A stretch of DNA of 64,000 nt from JARRQJ01 sp037381915 (GTDB lineage: Bacteria; Pseudomonadota; Gammaproteobacteria; DRLM01). Each line of letters opens with the position of its first letter. The first letter of the stretch is position 1. Positions 48,364-57,911 of this stretch are shown here, piece after piece. The notes below the pieces were generated by a model, which had not been told where the DNA came from, made no database searches, and was given only the letters and a program-made list of their open reading frames with translations. Made by a program: the position numbers and the translations under genes. The stretch covers positions 1 to 64,000 of the forward strand of contig JARRQJ010000004.1 of assembly GCA_037381915.1 (NCBI GenBank), written 5' to 3'.

Positions 48364-49323
48364 CTACGGATAAGAGAGGACGCAATTTCCGCCGTTGGCG
48401 TTTTCCCAGTTTTGCTGGATGAGATAATCCATGCCGCCGAGATTCATATTTGCGTAGGAACCATTGGCCGTCTGGTAAACCGTCCCGAACTTCCACGCGC
48501 ACTTATCGGCGTTCTCATAACCGCGATGGTCGTACCAGGCATTGAGATCCGGATCCGTCACCATTTCGTCCGTCTCGTGGGCAATGACACTGGCCATGGC
48601 ATCGGCCCCGACGTTGTTGTTGGGACTGGCGGCACTCTGGGCGGAACAGGCACTGGGACAGCGCGCCGCGTCGCCGATGAAGGCGAATTTGGTGTCCATG
48701 CCCAGAATGCTGGCATGGGTATGCCAACCGCAGTACTGGGTGCAGAAACCGGAGGTCTCATTGACGTCCTTGGACGTCAGCACCACATAGACGCCGTTGG
48801 AATCCTTGGGCAGAGAGCCGGATGAGATGGCGTCCGATACGATGCCTTGAACATCGGCGTCGCCCAGCGCGGTGCCACGGGAATAATTGTCAACGGTACT
48901 GCTTGGCGCGGCGACGGCATTACTGACCTTGTTATTGCTACCGTCGTAATAGGTGGTGTTGATGTTGAAATACGGCGAACCGCCCAGGGACAGGGCCAGA
49001 TTGTTGAGTATGCCTGCAGCGGCGGGATTGTAGCTCCAGTCGCCGTACCAGATGTAATAGATATTCGTGGTCCCGAGCATCACCGGCCCGCCGTGATAGT
49101 TGATACCGTTGGAGGAGGTCTTGTGTCCACCACCACCGCCACCTCCCTTGCCGCCCTTCTGGCCGGGATTACTCCCCAGATCGGGGACGCCCCAACCCTT
49201 CCCGGTCGGCACATAATCTTGCCCTCCCTTGCCTTGCGGCCGGATTACGCCCCCCGCGGCGGTGGCGGTTATGAGCAGGCTGATAGCGAAGGCGCTGATA
49301 ACGGCGAAACTTGTTGTTCTCAT
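48364..49323 (-). CDS. Exported EXORDIUM/PHI-1 family protein
   Basis: 319 residues from ATG 49323 (GGGGG about 6 bases upstream), rather than from the longer frame. A signal peptide ends near ATAAGG. A Gly/Lys-rich linker with a run of glycines follows, then the PHI-1 pattern NYHGGPVMLGTTNIYYIWYGDW, LSLGGSPYF, a CTQYCGWH Cys pair, ASVIAHETDEMVTDP (HExxE) and NAWYDHRGYENADKCAW. The family is best known from plants (EXORDIUM, phosphate-induced protein) and also occurs in bacteria; its biochemical activity is unproven. The HExxE motif and Cys pairs suggest a metal-linked, disulfide-stabilised extracellular protein, which is inference. Confidence 0.8.
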   Translation of the reverse strand: MRTTSFAVISAFAISLLITATAAGGVIRPQGKGGQDYVPTGKGWGVPDLGSNPGQKGGKGGGGGGGHKTSSNGINYHGGPVMLGTTNIYYIWYGDWSYNPAAAGILNNLALSLGGSPYFNINTTYYDGSNNKVSNAVAAPSSTVDNYSRGTALGDADVQGIVSDAISSGSLPKDSNGVYVVLTSKDVNETSGFCTQYCGWHTHASILGMDTKFAFIGDAARCPSACSAQSAASPNNNVGADAMASVIAHETDEMVTDPDLNAWYDHRGYENADKCAWKFGTVYQTANGSYANMNLGGMDYLIQQNWENANGGNCVLSYP

Positions 49324-49534
49324 GTCTAACCCCCTAGGCGGATGACTTATTGGTGACGGTACTATATTTAAATTTGTCAATTATTCCGTGACCTATTTCG
49401 TCCATTTAAAGAGAAACATGCACAGCATAACACAGTGACGCGAGTACGACGATATCCCAGCGGCACCTCCGCTGATCGGGAAGTCCCTTTGTTCTCGCCG
49501 GGGGATGCCAGGCAGTCCCCTTGCCCGGGCTATT

Positions 49535-50614
49535 CTAGGTCATATTGCTCAAGATTGCCGTCTTCACGGCATCCAGCGTGGCGTCCACCGTCAATAATTG
49601 GCCCCGACTCTGCCTGATGGCCACATCCGGGTCCTTCAGGCCATGGCCCGTCAAGGTGCAGACGATTTTGCTGCCCTCGGGGATTTTACCGTTCTTGATG
49701 TCGCGCATGGCGCCGGCCACGGAAACGGCGGAGGCCGGTTCGCAAAACACGCCTTCCTTGCAGGCCAGCAGTTTCTGCGCCGCCAGGATATCTTCGTCGC
49801 TGAATTCATCGAACCAGCCGTTGGATTCCTTTTGCGCCGCCCAGGCCTTGTCCCAGCTTTGGGGGTTGCCGATGCGGATGGCGGTGGCGACGGTTTCCGG
49901 TTCCGCCACCGGGCCGCCCCGCAGGAACGGCGCGGCGCCCGAGGCCTGATAACCCACCATGCGCGGCGCGCTGTTGACGATGCCGTGCTGTCGATATTCC
50001 TGGTAGCCCATCCAGTAGGCGGAGATGTTGCCGGCATTACCCACCGGCAGGCAATGATAGTCGGGGGGGCATTCCAGTTCCTCCACGATCTCGAAGGCCG
50101 CGGTCTTCTGCCCCTGCAGGCGATAGGGATTGATGGAATTGACGATGGTCACGGGCGCCTCGTCGCCTATCTCCTTCACCAACTGCATCCCGGCATCGAA
50201 ATTGCCCTTGATCTGGATCACCACCGCACCGTGCATGATGGCCTGGGCCAGCTTGCCCAGTGCGATCTTGCCGTCGGGAATGAGGACGAACGCGGTGATG
50301 CCGGCGCGCGCGGCATAGGCCGCGGCGGACGCCGACGTATTGCCGGTGGAGGCGCACACGATGGCGCGGCTGCCTTCTTCCACGGCCTTGGTCACCGCCA
50401 TGGTCATGCCGCGGTCCTTGAAGGAGCCGGTGGGATTGAGGCCTTCGTATTTGACGTAAATGTCCACGTCCCTGCCCAACTCCCGCGGGATATTGTTGAG
50501 CCGGATCAGCGGGGTGTTGCCCTCGCCGAGACTGATGACGCGGGTATCGTCGTGCACCGGCAGACGATCGCGGTATTTATCGATGAGCCCGGTATAACGG
50601 GGGCGAAACGGCAT
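49535..50614 (-). CDS. thrC: Threonine synthase
   Basis: 359 residues with AAGGAG before the ATG. It is a PLP enzyme that converts O-phosphohomoserine to threonine. The PLP Lys lies in NPTGSFKDRGMTMAV, and CASTGNTSASAAAYA and the phosphate-binding loop VGNAGNISAYWMG are present. The short version without the extra N-terminal domain is typical of many bacteria. It follows hom by 25 bases, giving a hom-thrC operon. Confidence 0.95.
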   Translation of the reverse strand: MPFRPRYTGLIDKYRDRLPVHDDTRVISLGEGNTPLIRLNNIPRELGRDVDIYVKYEGLNPTGSFKDRGMTMAVTKAVEEGSRAIVCASTGNTSASAAAYAARAGITAFVLIPDGKIALGKLAQAIMHGAVVIQIKGNFDAGMQLVKEIGDEAPVTIVNSINPYRLQGQKTAAFEIVEELECPPDYHCLPVGNAGNISAYWMGYQEYRQHGIVNSAPRMVGYQASGAAPFLRGGPVAEPETVATAIRIGNPQSWDKAWAAQKESNGWFDEFSDEDILAAQKLLACKEGVFCEPASAVSVAGAMRDIKNGKIPEGSKIVCTLTGHGLKDPDVAIRQSRGQLLTVDATLDAVKTAILSNMT

Positions 50615-50639
50615 TTACGACTCCTTACATGCAAAAGCG

Positions 50640-51956
50640 TTAATTCTTGTTCAAATATTCCACGCGGATGCGCGTCACCGGGCCACCGATGGAACCCAGG
50701 GCCTCGATGCGCTGGATGGCGTCGTTCATTTTACCCTCCCGGACCACGTGGGTGAGCAAGATCACCGGCACGTGGGCGGCCTCGGGTGCCGGTTCCTTCT
50801 GAATGATGGCCTCGATGCTGATGCCCGCCTCGCCCAGGATGCGGGTGACCTCCGCCAGCACCCCGGGGCTGTCCTCCGCCTCCAGGCGCAGGTAGTAGGC
50901 GGTGTCCACCTCCGCCATGGGCAGGATGGGGATATCGGACAAGGCCTCGGGCTGGAAGGCGAGGTGGGGTACCCGGTTTTCCGGATCGGCGGTCAGGGCG
51001 CGCACCACGTCCACCAGGTCCGCCACCACCGCCGAGGCGGTGGGCTCCGACCCGGCGCCGGCACCGTAGTACAGGGTCGGTCCCACGGCATCGCCCTTTA
51101 CCAGGACCGCGTTCATCACCCCGTCCACGTTGGCGATGAGACGCCGATACGGGATCAGGGTGGGATGCACGCGCAGTTCCACGCCCGCGGCGGTACGCCG
51201 CGCCACCCCAAGGTGTTTGATGCGGTAACCCAGTTCCTCGGCGTATCGCACGTCTTCGGCGGTGACATGGCTGATCCCCTCCGTATAGACCTTATCGAAC
51301 TGCAGGGGGATGCCGAAGGCGATGGAGGCCAGGATGGTCAGCTTGTGGGCGGCGTCAATGCCTTCCACGTCGAAGGTGGGATCCGCTTCGGCGTAGCCGA
51401 GACGCTGTGCCTCCGCCAGCACATCGGCGAAGTCGCGGCCCTTGTCGCGCATCTCGGTGAGGATGAAATTGCCGGTGCCGTTGATGATCCCCGCCAGCCA
51501 TTCGATGCGATTGCCTGCCAGGCCTTCGCGTATCGCCTTGATCACGGGAATGCCGCCCGCCACCGCCGCCTCGAAGGCCACCATCACGCCCTGCTCGCGG
51601 GCCTGGGCGAAGATCTCATTGCCGTGCTTGGCGATCAGCGCCTTGTTGGCGGTGACCACGTGCTTGCCATTGGCAATGGCCCTGCTCACCAGTTCCCGCG
51701 CGATACCGGTGCCGCCGATCAATTCGACGATGACCTCCAGCTCCGGATTGTCGACTACCGCCGCCGCATCGGTGGTCAATTCTATTCCCGCCGCATCGCA
51801 GATGCGCGGCCGGTTCAAATCCCGGGCCGCAGCCTGGGCGATGACAATCCCCCGTCCGGCGCGACGCTGTATCTCCTGGGCATTGCGTTTCAGCACGCTC
51901 ACCGTGCCGCAGCCCACCGTCCCCAAGCCCAATAAGCCAACCTTGACCGGCTTCAC
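50640..51956 (-). CDS. hom: Homoserine dehydrogenase with ACT domain
   Basis: 438 residues from GTG 51956 with AAGGAG 8 bases upstream; a TTG at 51962 lies too close to that site. The NAD(P)-binding GLLGLGTVG motif, NGKHVVTANKALIA, the catalytic region (FAEADPTFDVEGIDAAHKL) and a C-terminal ACT domain (YLRLEAEDSPGVLAEVTRIL) are visible. It reduces aspartate semialdehyde to homoserine and is normally inhibited by threonine through the ACT domain. It is not fused to aspartokinase. It lies between alaC (49 bases upstream) and thrC. Confidence 0.95.
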   Translation of the reverse strand: MKPVKVGLLGLGTVGCGTVSVLKRNAQEIQRRAGRGIVIAQAAARDLNRPRICDAAGIELTTDAAAVVDNPELEVIVELIGGTGIARELVSRAIANGKHVVTANKALIAKHGNEIFAQAREQGVMVAFEAAVAGGIPVIKAIREGLAGNRIEWLAGIINGTGNFILTEMRDKGRDFADVLAEAQRLGYAEADPTFDVEGIDAAHKLTILASIAFGIPLQFDKVYTEGISHVTAEDVRYAEELGYRIKHLGVARRTAAGVELRVHPTLIPYRRLIANVDGVMNAVLVKGDAVGPTLYYGAGAGSEPTASAVVADLVDVVRALTADPENRVPHLAFQPEALSDIPILPMAEVDTAYYLRLEAEDSPGVLAEVTRILGEAGISIEAIIQKEPAPEAAHVPVILLTHVVREGKMNDAIQRIEALGSIGGPVTRIRVEYLNKN

Positions 51957-52005
51957 TCTCAATTCTCCTTATGGTTCTTTGCCCCAATCGAGCGCGATGG
52001 GCGTC

Positions 52006-53217
52006 TCATTTACCGCCGCCGGCGGCGCTCAACTGGCCGTGGTCGCGGCGAAACATGTCGCGGATCCCGCGTATCGCCTGGCGGCTGCGGTGCTCGTTTT
52101 CGATCAGGGCGAAACGCACGTGATCATCACCCTTCTCACCGAAACCGATGCCCGGCGATACCGCCACCTTGGCCTCGCTCAGCAACTTTTTGGAGAACTC
52201 CAGGGAGCCCAGGTGACGATAAGGCTCTGGTATGGGCGCCCAGACGAACATCGAGGCCTTGGGTGGCGTCACCTCCCAGCCGACGGAATTTAAACCCTTG
52301 CATAGGGTATCGCGCCGGCTCCGGTACAACTCACGGATCTCGGCGACACACTCCTGTGGCCCCTCCAACGCGGTGATGGCCGCCACCTGAATGGGTGTGA
52401 ACATCCCGTAGTCCATATACGACTTCATGCGGCCCAGGGCCGCGACCAGCTTGGGATTGCCGCACATGAAACCGACGCGCCATCCCGGCATATTGTAGCT
52501 CTTGGACAGGGTGAAAAACTCCGCCGCCACGTCCTTGGCGCCCTTCACCTGCAAAATGGACGGCGCTACATAGCCGTCGAATACGATGTCCGCGTAGGCC
52601 AGATCGTGGACCACCCATATTTCGTGTTCGCGGGCAATGGCCACCACCTTTTCGAAGAACTCCAGTTCCACGCACTGGGTGGTGGGGTTGCCGGGGAAAT
52701 TCAGCACCAGCATCTTGGGCCGTGGCCAGCAGGCTTTAATGGCCTTTTCCAGCTCCTCGAAAAAATCTACGCCGGGGACCAGGGGCACATGGCGGATATC
52801 CGCCCCGGCGATGACGAAACCGTAAGGATGAATCGGGTAGGACGGGTTGGGCACCAAGGCCACGTCGCCCGGCCCCATGGTCGCCAGAGCCAGGTGGGCC
52901 AGACCCTCCTTGGAGCCGATGGTGACGATGGCCTCGGTATCCAGATCCAGCTCCACATTGAAGCGATTCCTGTACCATCTGGTAATGGCGCGACGCAGTC
53001 GCGGCACACCCTTGGACACCGAATAACGATGGGTATCGTCCCGTTGCGCGGCCTCGACCAGTTTATCGACGATATGTTGCGGCGTCGGCTGATCGGGGTT
53101 ACCCATGCCGAAATCAATGATATCTTCCCCCCTGGCGCGGGCCTTTGCCTTCAGTTCGCCGACGATATTAAAGACATAGGGCGGCAGGCGCTTTATTCTA
53201 GGGAATTCGTCTTTCAA
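52006..53217 (-). CDS. alaC: Alanine transaminase (AlaC family)
   Basis: 403 residues from TTG 53217 (LKDEFPRIKRLPPYVFN), which aligns with the usual start of the family. A frame from ATG 53304 adds 29 residues but runs through a GC-rich hairpin and is unlikely. Class I aminotransferase motifs: FGMGNPDQPTP, SKEGLAHLALATMGPGD, FPGNPTTQ, and the PLP Lys in FTLSKSYNMPGWRVGF. It converts pyruvate and glutamate to alanine. It precedes hom-thrC on the same strand, a linkage seen in several gammaproteobacteria. No clear ribosome site precedes the TTG. Confidence 0.88.
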   Translation of the reverse strand: MKDEFPRIKRLPPYVFNIVGELKAKARARGEDIIDFGMGNPDQPTPQHIVDKLVEAAQRDDTHRYSVSKGVPRLRRAITRWYRNRFNVELDLDTEAIVTIGSKEGLAHLALATMGPGDVALVPNPSYPIHPYGFVIAGADIRHVPLVPGVDFFEELEKAIKACWPRPKMLVLNFPGNPTTQCVELEFFEKVVAIAREHEIWVVHDLAYADIVFDGYVAPSILQVKGAKDVAAEFFTLSKSYNMPGWRVGFMCGNPKLVAALGRMKSYMDYGMFTPIQVAAITALEGPQECVAEIRELYRSRRDTLCKGLNSVGWEVTPPKASMFVWAPIPEPYRHLGSLEFSKKLLSEAKVAVSPGIGFGEKGDDHVRFALIENEHRSRQAIRGIRDMFRRDHGQLSAAGGGK

Positions 53218-53272
53218 GGTAATAATCCGGAAATCGCAAACCGGGGAAACTCGGCTCAAAACATAAACTAAA

Positions 53273-53287
53273 GCGCCCGAAGGGCGC
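53273..53287. repeat. GC-rich hairpin in the alaC leader
   Basis: GCGCCC-GAA-GGGCGC forms a 6-bp stem with a 3-base loop, about 55 bases before the alaC start. It lacks a T run on the alaC strand, so it may be an mRNA-stabilising leader hairpin rather than a terminator. Confidence 0.4.
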
Positions 53288-53304
53288 GCCAAAAGGAAAC
53301 ACAT

Positions 53305-53929
53305 TACCCGGCGCCAAAAACCCTGTCAATCGACCGGCTATGACAAAGCCTTGCACCATAGAAACAGAGGGCTATGCGGTAAGCCGTCCTTCGCCATTAG
53401 CTGTTTATCGTCCTTCGCTTATGCAATTTAACCTGGAATTCAGCAACGCTCTCCTACCCTCTCCAACCGTACCCTTCAACTCCAGACAGTCACCACGGTC
53501 GTTTTGCACTATTTACTCCCACTGCGGAAAAGGCTATGTGGCTATCGTGGATCACAGGAAGCCTGCCCCATTGGTAGACAGTCAACGGCTGAAGTAAGGA
53601 TGTCGATGATCATCTATTTACCGATCACGACAGCAGCCCACTGTATCCTGCATGAACACCCTCCGCCCCATCCTGCTGATCCCCTAATCAGGCTTGCAGG
53701 CATCCAATTGCGGTCTTTCTTGGCCGGATTCATCCCTGGACGGTATCATGGCGCGTCCGTCAAGGCTTTCCTCATCGAACCACTAAAAATCTCCCGGTGA
53801 GAAATTTGTGTCCACCGTTTTTTAACGATCCCTAGCGTTGGGGAAACGCCGGAAACCGTTGGGTGGCTAGTGCGGTCTATAATCGTTGCGGCTGCAGCCG
53901 TCCGGGACCGCAATTTACGTTAAAGGCTC
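53305..53929. other. Gene-free stretch, 625 bp
   Basis: This holds the alaC promoter on its left side. Open frames here lack ribosome sites and show no protein-like composition. No RNA gene, repeat or transposase remnant was recognised. Confidence 0.4.
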
Positions 53930-54235
53930 CTAGCGGGTACCAGTTGCCGACGTTGAGGTCATGTGTAGAGTCTTTTTCCCCATCTTCCCATAACTATCAA
54001 CTTTTCCGTCTTTGAGTTTGACGTAGTAATTATAAAATTCCATGCATCCGTTGCGGCACAATTCGTAGCGTAGAACTTCAATATCGCCCTTTGCAGCGGT
54101 GCTATCAGGCTGCCCCATGACGTTTATAACTGCTGACTTACTCATGCCAAGGCTCAGGGAATCCATTTTTGTCGTAGTAGTACAAGCTGCTAAGCCCAAC
54201 AATGAAATCAATATGATTATTCTGTCCGGTCTCAC
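53930..54235 (-). CDS. Small lipoprotein with SmpA/BamE-like domain
   Basis: 101 residues from GTG 54235 with AGGG about 6 bases upstream. The lipobox LLGLAAC gives an acylated Cys at about residue 18. The short mature domain has LSLGMSKSAVINVMGQPDST, the G-M-x-x-x-x-V-x-x-x-x-G-x-P pattern of SmpA/OmlA folds, followed by strands ending KLKDGKVDSYGK. BamE itself is larger and conserved near recN or fur; this one is an unlinked relative of unknown role. It lies between two gene-free stretches with no partner. Confidence 0.7.
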   Translation of the reverse strand: MRPDRIIILISLLGLAACTTTTKMDSLSLGMSKSAVINVMGQPDSTAAKGDIEVLRYELCRNGCMEFYNYYVKLKDGKVDSYGKMGKKTLHMTSTSATGTR

Positions 54236-54556
54236 GGTTAACCCTACTTAATTTTTGAATATTTGGATAACGAAATTTACTTGTCATAAGACATATCAAG
54301 TATACGCATGTTCCTGTCCTGGCTGGTGTTGGGGCTGTTTGATGGATCAATGGTGGTTGTGGTTCCCGCCCTGTCTGCTATCTTGGTGTTAGGGTTGTTT
54401 GATGACAGGGTTTTAAGGTTCCCGTAAGCTTGTTAATAACAGTGACTTGACCCAATAGCACCAGGCAACACAAAAGTCATAAAGGATGGTGCTTATTTAA
54501 TTAAGTGCAATGCACTTCATTGATTATCTTAGTATTTAATCTAAAATAGTCTTTAT
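54236..54556. other. Gene-free stretch with an imperfect direct repeat
   Basis: 321 bp between divergent genes. Two similar blocks, 54324-54368 and 54384-54424, each run from TGGTGTT through a TGTTTGATG core to GGTTCCCG and are offset by 60 bases. The right end is AT-rich and should hold the promoter of the DUF498 gene. Confidence 0.4.
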
Positions 54557-55000
54557 ATGCAGTTCAACCTGGAAATCGACCACAGCCACCACGTGATCCG
54601 CTCCTATGGACCCGGCGAGGTCACCGTGACGATTCCCCGCGACAACGACGACCCGGCCCCTCGGGCGCTGGACGCCATCGGTCCGGAATCGAGCCGTGTG
54701 CGACAGGAGATCCTCACCCGCAGCGCCGTCGTCACGCCCACCCGCCTGGTGCGGGATTGGGCCCCTCAGTCTTTCGGCGAGTTGCGCCCGGAGCACATGG
54801 GGATTCTGCTCGAGCTGGCACCGGAAATCGTCCTGCTGGGTTCGGGCAACAGCCTGTTATGGCCGGACTCGTCGGTGATCGCCCCTCTGGCCGACGCCGG
54901 CATCGGTTACGAAGTCATGAATACCGCCGCGGCCTGCCGTACTTACAATATTCTCATGGGTGACGGGCGGCGGGTAGCGGCGGCTCTGTTGATGATCTGA
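54557..55000 (+). CDS. DUF498 / Mth938-like domain protein
   Basis: 147 residues. The pattern IRSYGPGEVTVTIP at the N-terminus, AVVTPTRLVRDWAPQSF, the core PEIVLLGSGNSLLWP and MNTAAACRTYNILMGDGRRVAAALL identifies the Mth938-like family. Members are small cytosolic proteins with a beta/alpha fold; eukaryotic relatives (NDUFAF3) assist complex I assembly, but the bacterial role is not settled. No ribosome site is obvious before the ATG. A DedA-family gene follows 93 bases later on the same strand. Confidence 0.88.
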   Translation: MQFNLEIDHSHHVIRSYGPGEVTVTIPRDNDDPAPRALDAIGPESSRVRQEILTRSAVVTPTRLVRDWAPQSFGELRPEHMGILLELAPEIVLLGSGNSLLWPDSSVIAPLADAGIGYEVMNTAAACRTYNILMGDGRRVAAALLMI

Positions 55001-55093
55001 ACGCCCCCTCCAGGTCATGTTGGATAAGCCGGCGTGCCGTTGAGCGCTAGCTTCCCGCGCACGCATCGCCGGAGAACCACCGACCACATCCCC

Positions 55094-55672
55094 ATGACCC
55101 TCGCGCATATCATCGACAGTTACGGCTACGCCGCCCTGGTCATCGGAACCTTTCTGGAGGGCGAAACGGTGCTGGTTCTGGGCGGCATCGCCGCCAAGCT
55201 GGGTTACCTGAAATTACCCTGGGTCATCGTTTCCGCGTTCATCGGCACCCTCGCCGGTGATCAGCTGTTCTTCTTTCTGGGGCGGCGGCACGGACAGGCC
55301 CTACTGCTGAAACGCCCTCAATGGCACAGACGCGCACAAAAGGTCCGCCACATGCTGGAACGCCATCGAGTCCCCGTTTGTATCGGATTTCGTTTTCTGT
55401 ACGGCTTTCGCACTATTAGCCCTTTCGTGATCGGCATGAGCCGCATCCCGGCGTGGCAGTTCGTCTTGCTGAATATCATCGGCGCGGCCGCCTGGGCCAC
55501 GCTCATCGGTACTCTTGGATTCACCTTCGGTCAGGGCCTGGAATTGCTGTTGGGTGACATCCACCATTATGAAAAGGAAATCCTGGGCGCGGTGAGCGGG
55601 GTGGGCGTCGCCGTCTGGTTGTTCCGCTGGGCGCTCAACCGGAAACGTTGCCGCGGCGGCGTGCGCCATTGA
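55094..55672 (+). CDS. DedA-family membrane protein
   Basis: 192 residues from ATG 55094. Pattern of the SNARE-associated/DedA family: YGYAALVIGTFLEGETVLVLGG, FIGTLAGDQLFFFLGRRHG, the amphipathic region, FRFLYGFRTISPFVIGMSRIP and NIIGAAAWATLIGTLGF. Four or so membrane segments are expected. DedA proteins are inner-membrane transporters or scramblases linked to undecaprenyl-phosphate and membrane homeostasis; the exact substrate is not known here. The ribosome site is weak. It is convergent with degQ. Confidence 0.88.
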   Translation: MTLAHIIDSYGYAALVIGTFLEGETVLVLGGIAAKLGYLKLPWVIVSAFIGTLAGDQLFFFLGRRHGQALLLKRPQWHRRAQKVRHMLERHRVPVCIGFRFLYGFRTISPFVIGMSRIPAWQFVLLNIIGAAAWATLIGTLGFTFGQGLELLLGDIHHYEKEILGAVSGVGVAVWLFRWALNRKRCRGGVRH

Positions 55673-55857
55673 TGGGGCCAGTTGCTCTGACTTGCATGAG
55701 GTCTGCGCCGAACGGCGCCCGCTCAGCAGTGCTTCATGGAAACGTCGGAGACAGACTCCTCATCCGGAGAACGTGCACTGTGATGCGCTGCGAGCTGCGG
55801 CGTAGGCTAGTCGCCGCCTTGGCGCAGCGCCGCTAGTGATTGACATTGCGGTATCGC

Positions 55858-57228
55858 CTATTGAATAAGGATGAACAACGCCCCCTCCCCGCGTCGAATA
55901 TTAAGGAGTATCCGGTGACTGCTCTTCTTAACGGCGCTCTCAAATTCCTCCGTGTTCGCCACCGGCTGGCGATTAACGGAGACGATTACATCGCCTTTGC
56001 GTAAACCCGCGGCCCAGGCCGGGCTGCCCTCTTCGACCCCGAGCACTTCGACCCCATTTACCTGCCCGGCCACGGGATGAGACGGCTCGATATCACCCAG
56101 TTTCGCACCGGATAGGCGCTTGTCCAGGCGGCCCGCGTCCACCTTTGCCTGCCGGGGTTGGGAGATCACAACACGAAGTTCGCGCTGCTCGCCGTTGTGG
56201 AGGACAGTCAGCGTCACTTCACTCCCGACACGCAACAATCCAATGGTATTGCGCAGCTGGTCCGCCGTTTTGATCTCCTCGCCGTTAACCGCTATAACCA
56301 CATCACCTGCCTCCAGCCCCACCCGCTGGGCAGGAGAGCCCTTCATTACCTTGCTGATCACCGCGCCGCTGCTGCGTTGGAGATCGAGGGCCTTGGCCAG
56401 GTCCGGTGTGACATCCTGAATATAGACACCCAACTGGCCGCGACGCACGTTGCCGTAACGTATCAGCTGTTCCATGTCATCCTTGGCCATATTGCTGGGG
56501 ATGGCGAAACCGATGCCCACATTGCCGCCTTCTGCCCCCATGATAGCGGTGTTGATACCCACAAGTTGACCAGCAAGATTTACCAAGGCACCGCCGGAAT
56601 TGCCGGGATTGATCGCGGCATCGGTCTGAATGAAATCCTCGTACCCTTCTATACCCAATCCATTGCGTCCCAGAGCGCTAACGATGCCTGAGGTCACCGT
56701 CTGCCCGAGACCGAAGGGATTGCCTATCGCCGCGACGAAATCACCCACCTGCAGAGCGGATGAGTCACCGAACGGCAACGCCTTCAGATTGTCGGCCTTG
56801 ATGTGAAGTACCGCCAGATCCACTTCGGGATCCTTGCCCACCACCGTGGCGGGGAAGTGGCGGCCGTCGTGCAACGTCACGCTGATTTCCTGCGCGTGCT
56901 TGATGACGTGATAATTAGTCAGTACGTAACCTTTGTTGGCATCCACAATGACGCCGGAACCCAAGCTTTGTCGCTCTTCTTGCTGGGGGCGATGGGGAAC
57001 ATTGAAGAATCGACGGAAGAAGGGATCTGCAAACAGAGGACTCTGTTCCACACGAATCAGCGATTTGGTCGAAACGTTTACCACCGCAGGCAGCACTTGC
57101 TTAAGCATGGGCGCCAGACTCGGATGCGCCGCCCCTTCCACCCATGTCGCCGACGCCCGGGCCACCGGTAAGCTCATATACGCAATGAAGATAAATATCC
57201 CGACGATGCTCCGGCGTCTCAGTTCCAT
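55858..57228 (-). CDS. degQ: DegQ/HtrA-type periplasmic serine protease
   Basis: 456 residues. A signal peptide ends around ARASA. The catalytic triad is clear: His in VLTNYHVIKHA, Asp in DPEVDLAVL and Ser in NPGNSGGALVN. Two PDZ domains follow (about 270-360 and 380-456: GSPAQRVGLEAGDVVIAVNG and GSPAWAAGLRKGDVIVSVN). It degrades or refolds damaged periplasmic proteins. The loop region is intermediate between DegP and DegQ, and the length favours DegQ. Its promoter should lie in the 169 bases upstream; no sigma-E-like motif was identified with confidence. Confidence 0.93.
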   Translation of the reverse strand: MELRRRSIVGIFIFIAYMSLPVARASATWVEGAAHPSLAPMLKQVLPAVVNVSTKSLIRVEQSPLFADPFFRRFFNVPHRPQQEERQSLGSGVIVDANKGYVLTNYHVIKHAQEISVTLHDGRHFPATVVGKDPEVDLAVLHIKADNLKALPFGDSSALQVGDFVAAIGNPFGLGQTVTSGIVSALGRNGLGIEGYEDFIQTDAAINPGNSGGALVNLAGQLVGINTAIMGAEGGNVGIGFAIPSNMAKDDMEQLIRYGNVRRGQLGVYIQDVTPDLAKALDLQRSSGAVISKVMKGSPAQRVGLEAGDVVIAVNGEEIKTADQLRNTIGLLRVGSEVTLTVLHNGEQRELRVVISQPRQAKVDAGRLDKRLSGAKLGDIEPSHPVAGQVNGVEVLGVEEGSPAWAAGLRKGDVIVSVNRQPVANTEEFESAVKKSSHRILLNIRRGEGALFILIQ

Positions 57229-57397
57229 GATTCTGTTCCTTTAACGATGAGAATTTTCTTGATAGCTGACAGAGACCGATCGCAAGTTTTACGTTTGAGG
57301 TCGGCCCTCGGAGACTTGAAATGACATGAACATTGACAATTCCGCTTGGCGACAGTTCCGGATGGGATTGACTATCCCGTTGCAGCTGGGCGGAAGC

Positions 57398-57829
57398 CTA
57401 TCGCGGCAGCAAAATGGAATGACGGTGCAGGGTAAAATGGACGACGGGACTGGATAGCAGGCGCCCGCCATGTCTGTCGACCACCTCGGCATATAGCTCA
57501 TGGGTTCCACGAACGACATCGGTGACCCGCAGTTCACTGCCCGCTCCCGCGAGTTTCCCATCCAGATATATCCGGATCCGGTCACCTCGCTCCCGACATA
57601 AAGGCGGTGAGACCTGTACTCTGATCACGACGTCTCCGGCCGTATTCCAAAACGCGCTGTTGTCCTTTGGCCGCGTGATGCGCAAGCGCTGATAAGCGAA
57701 AGTGCCGGTATCGCTTGCCGTACACGCCCGGGCCACGGCCAAAAACGCGCCCTGTCCGTGCGCAGCGTTGAGCATGAAGGCGAGCCCCATGCCCAGCATA
57801 ATCATCCAGTGCAAAGATGGACGACACAT
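57398..57829 (-). CDS. Exported beta-sandwich protein, DUF4124-associated C-terminal type
   Basis: 143 residues. A signal peptide ends around NAAHG. The mature part reads as an Ig-like sandwich: YQRLRITRPKDNSAFWNTAGDVVI, VSPPLCRERGDRIRIYLDG, RVTDVVRGTHELYAEVVD and SSPVVHFTLHR. By recollection this matches the C-terminal half of proteins that carry an N-terminal DUF4124 domain, which is missing here. The role is unknown; it is probably periplasmic. The gene is isolated between degQ and the following gene on the same strand. Confidence 0.65.
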   Translation of the reverse strand: MCRPSLHWMIMLGMGLAFMLNAAHGQGAFLAVARACTASDTGTFAYQRLRITRPKDNSAFWNTAGDVVIRVQVSPPLCRERGDRIRIYLDGKLAGAGSELRVTDVVRGTHELYAEVVDRHGGRLLSSPVVHFTLHRHSILLPR

Positions 57830-57911
57830 GCGTTGGTGCGCCCTGAGTTACGACCGCGGCCTGATCCCGCGCTGCGAATGAGATGGCGGCACGACTTTGA
57901 GCACCTGCCTT

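Noticed and set aside
51800..51830. tRNA-like GGTTCAAATCCC segment
   Set aside because: It lies inside hom, in frame, and no cloverleaf partner sequences are present.
54324..54424. CRISPR-like repeat
   Set aside because: Only two imperfect copies offset by 60 bases, with no regular spacer structure and no cas genes.
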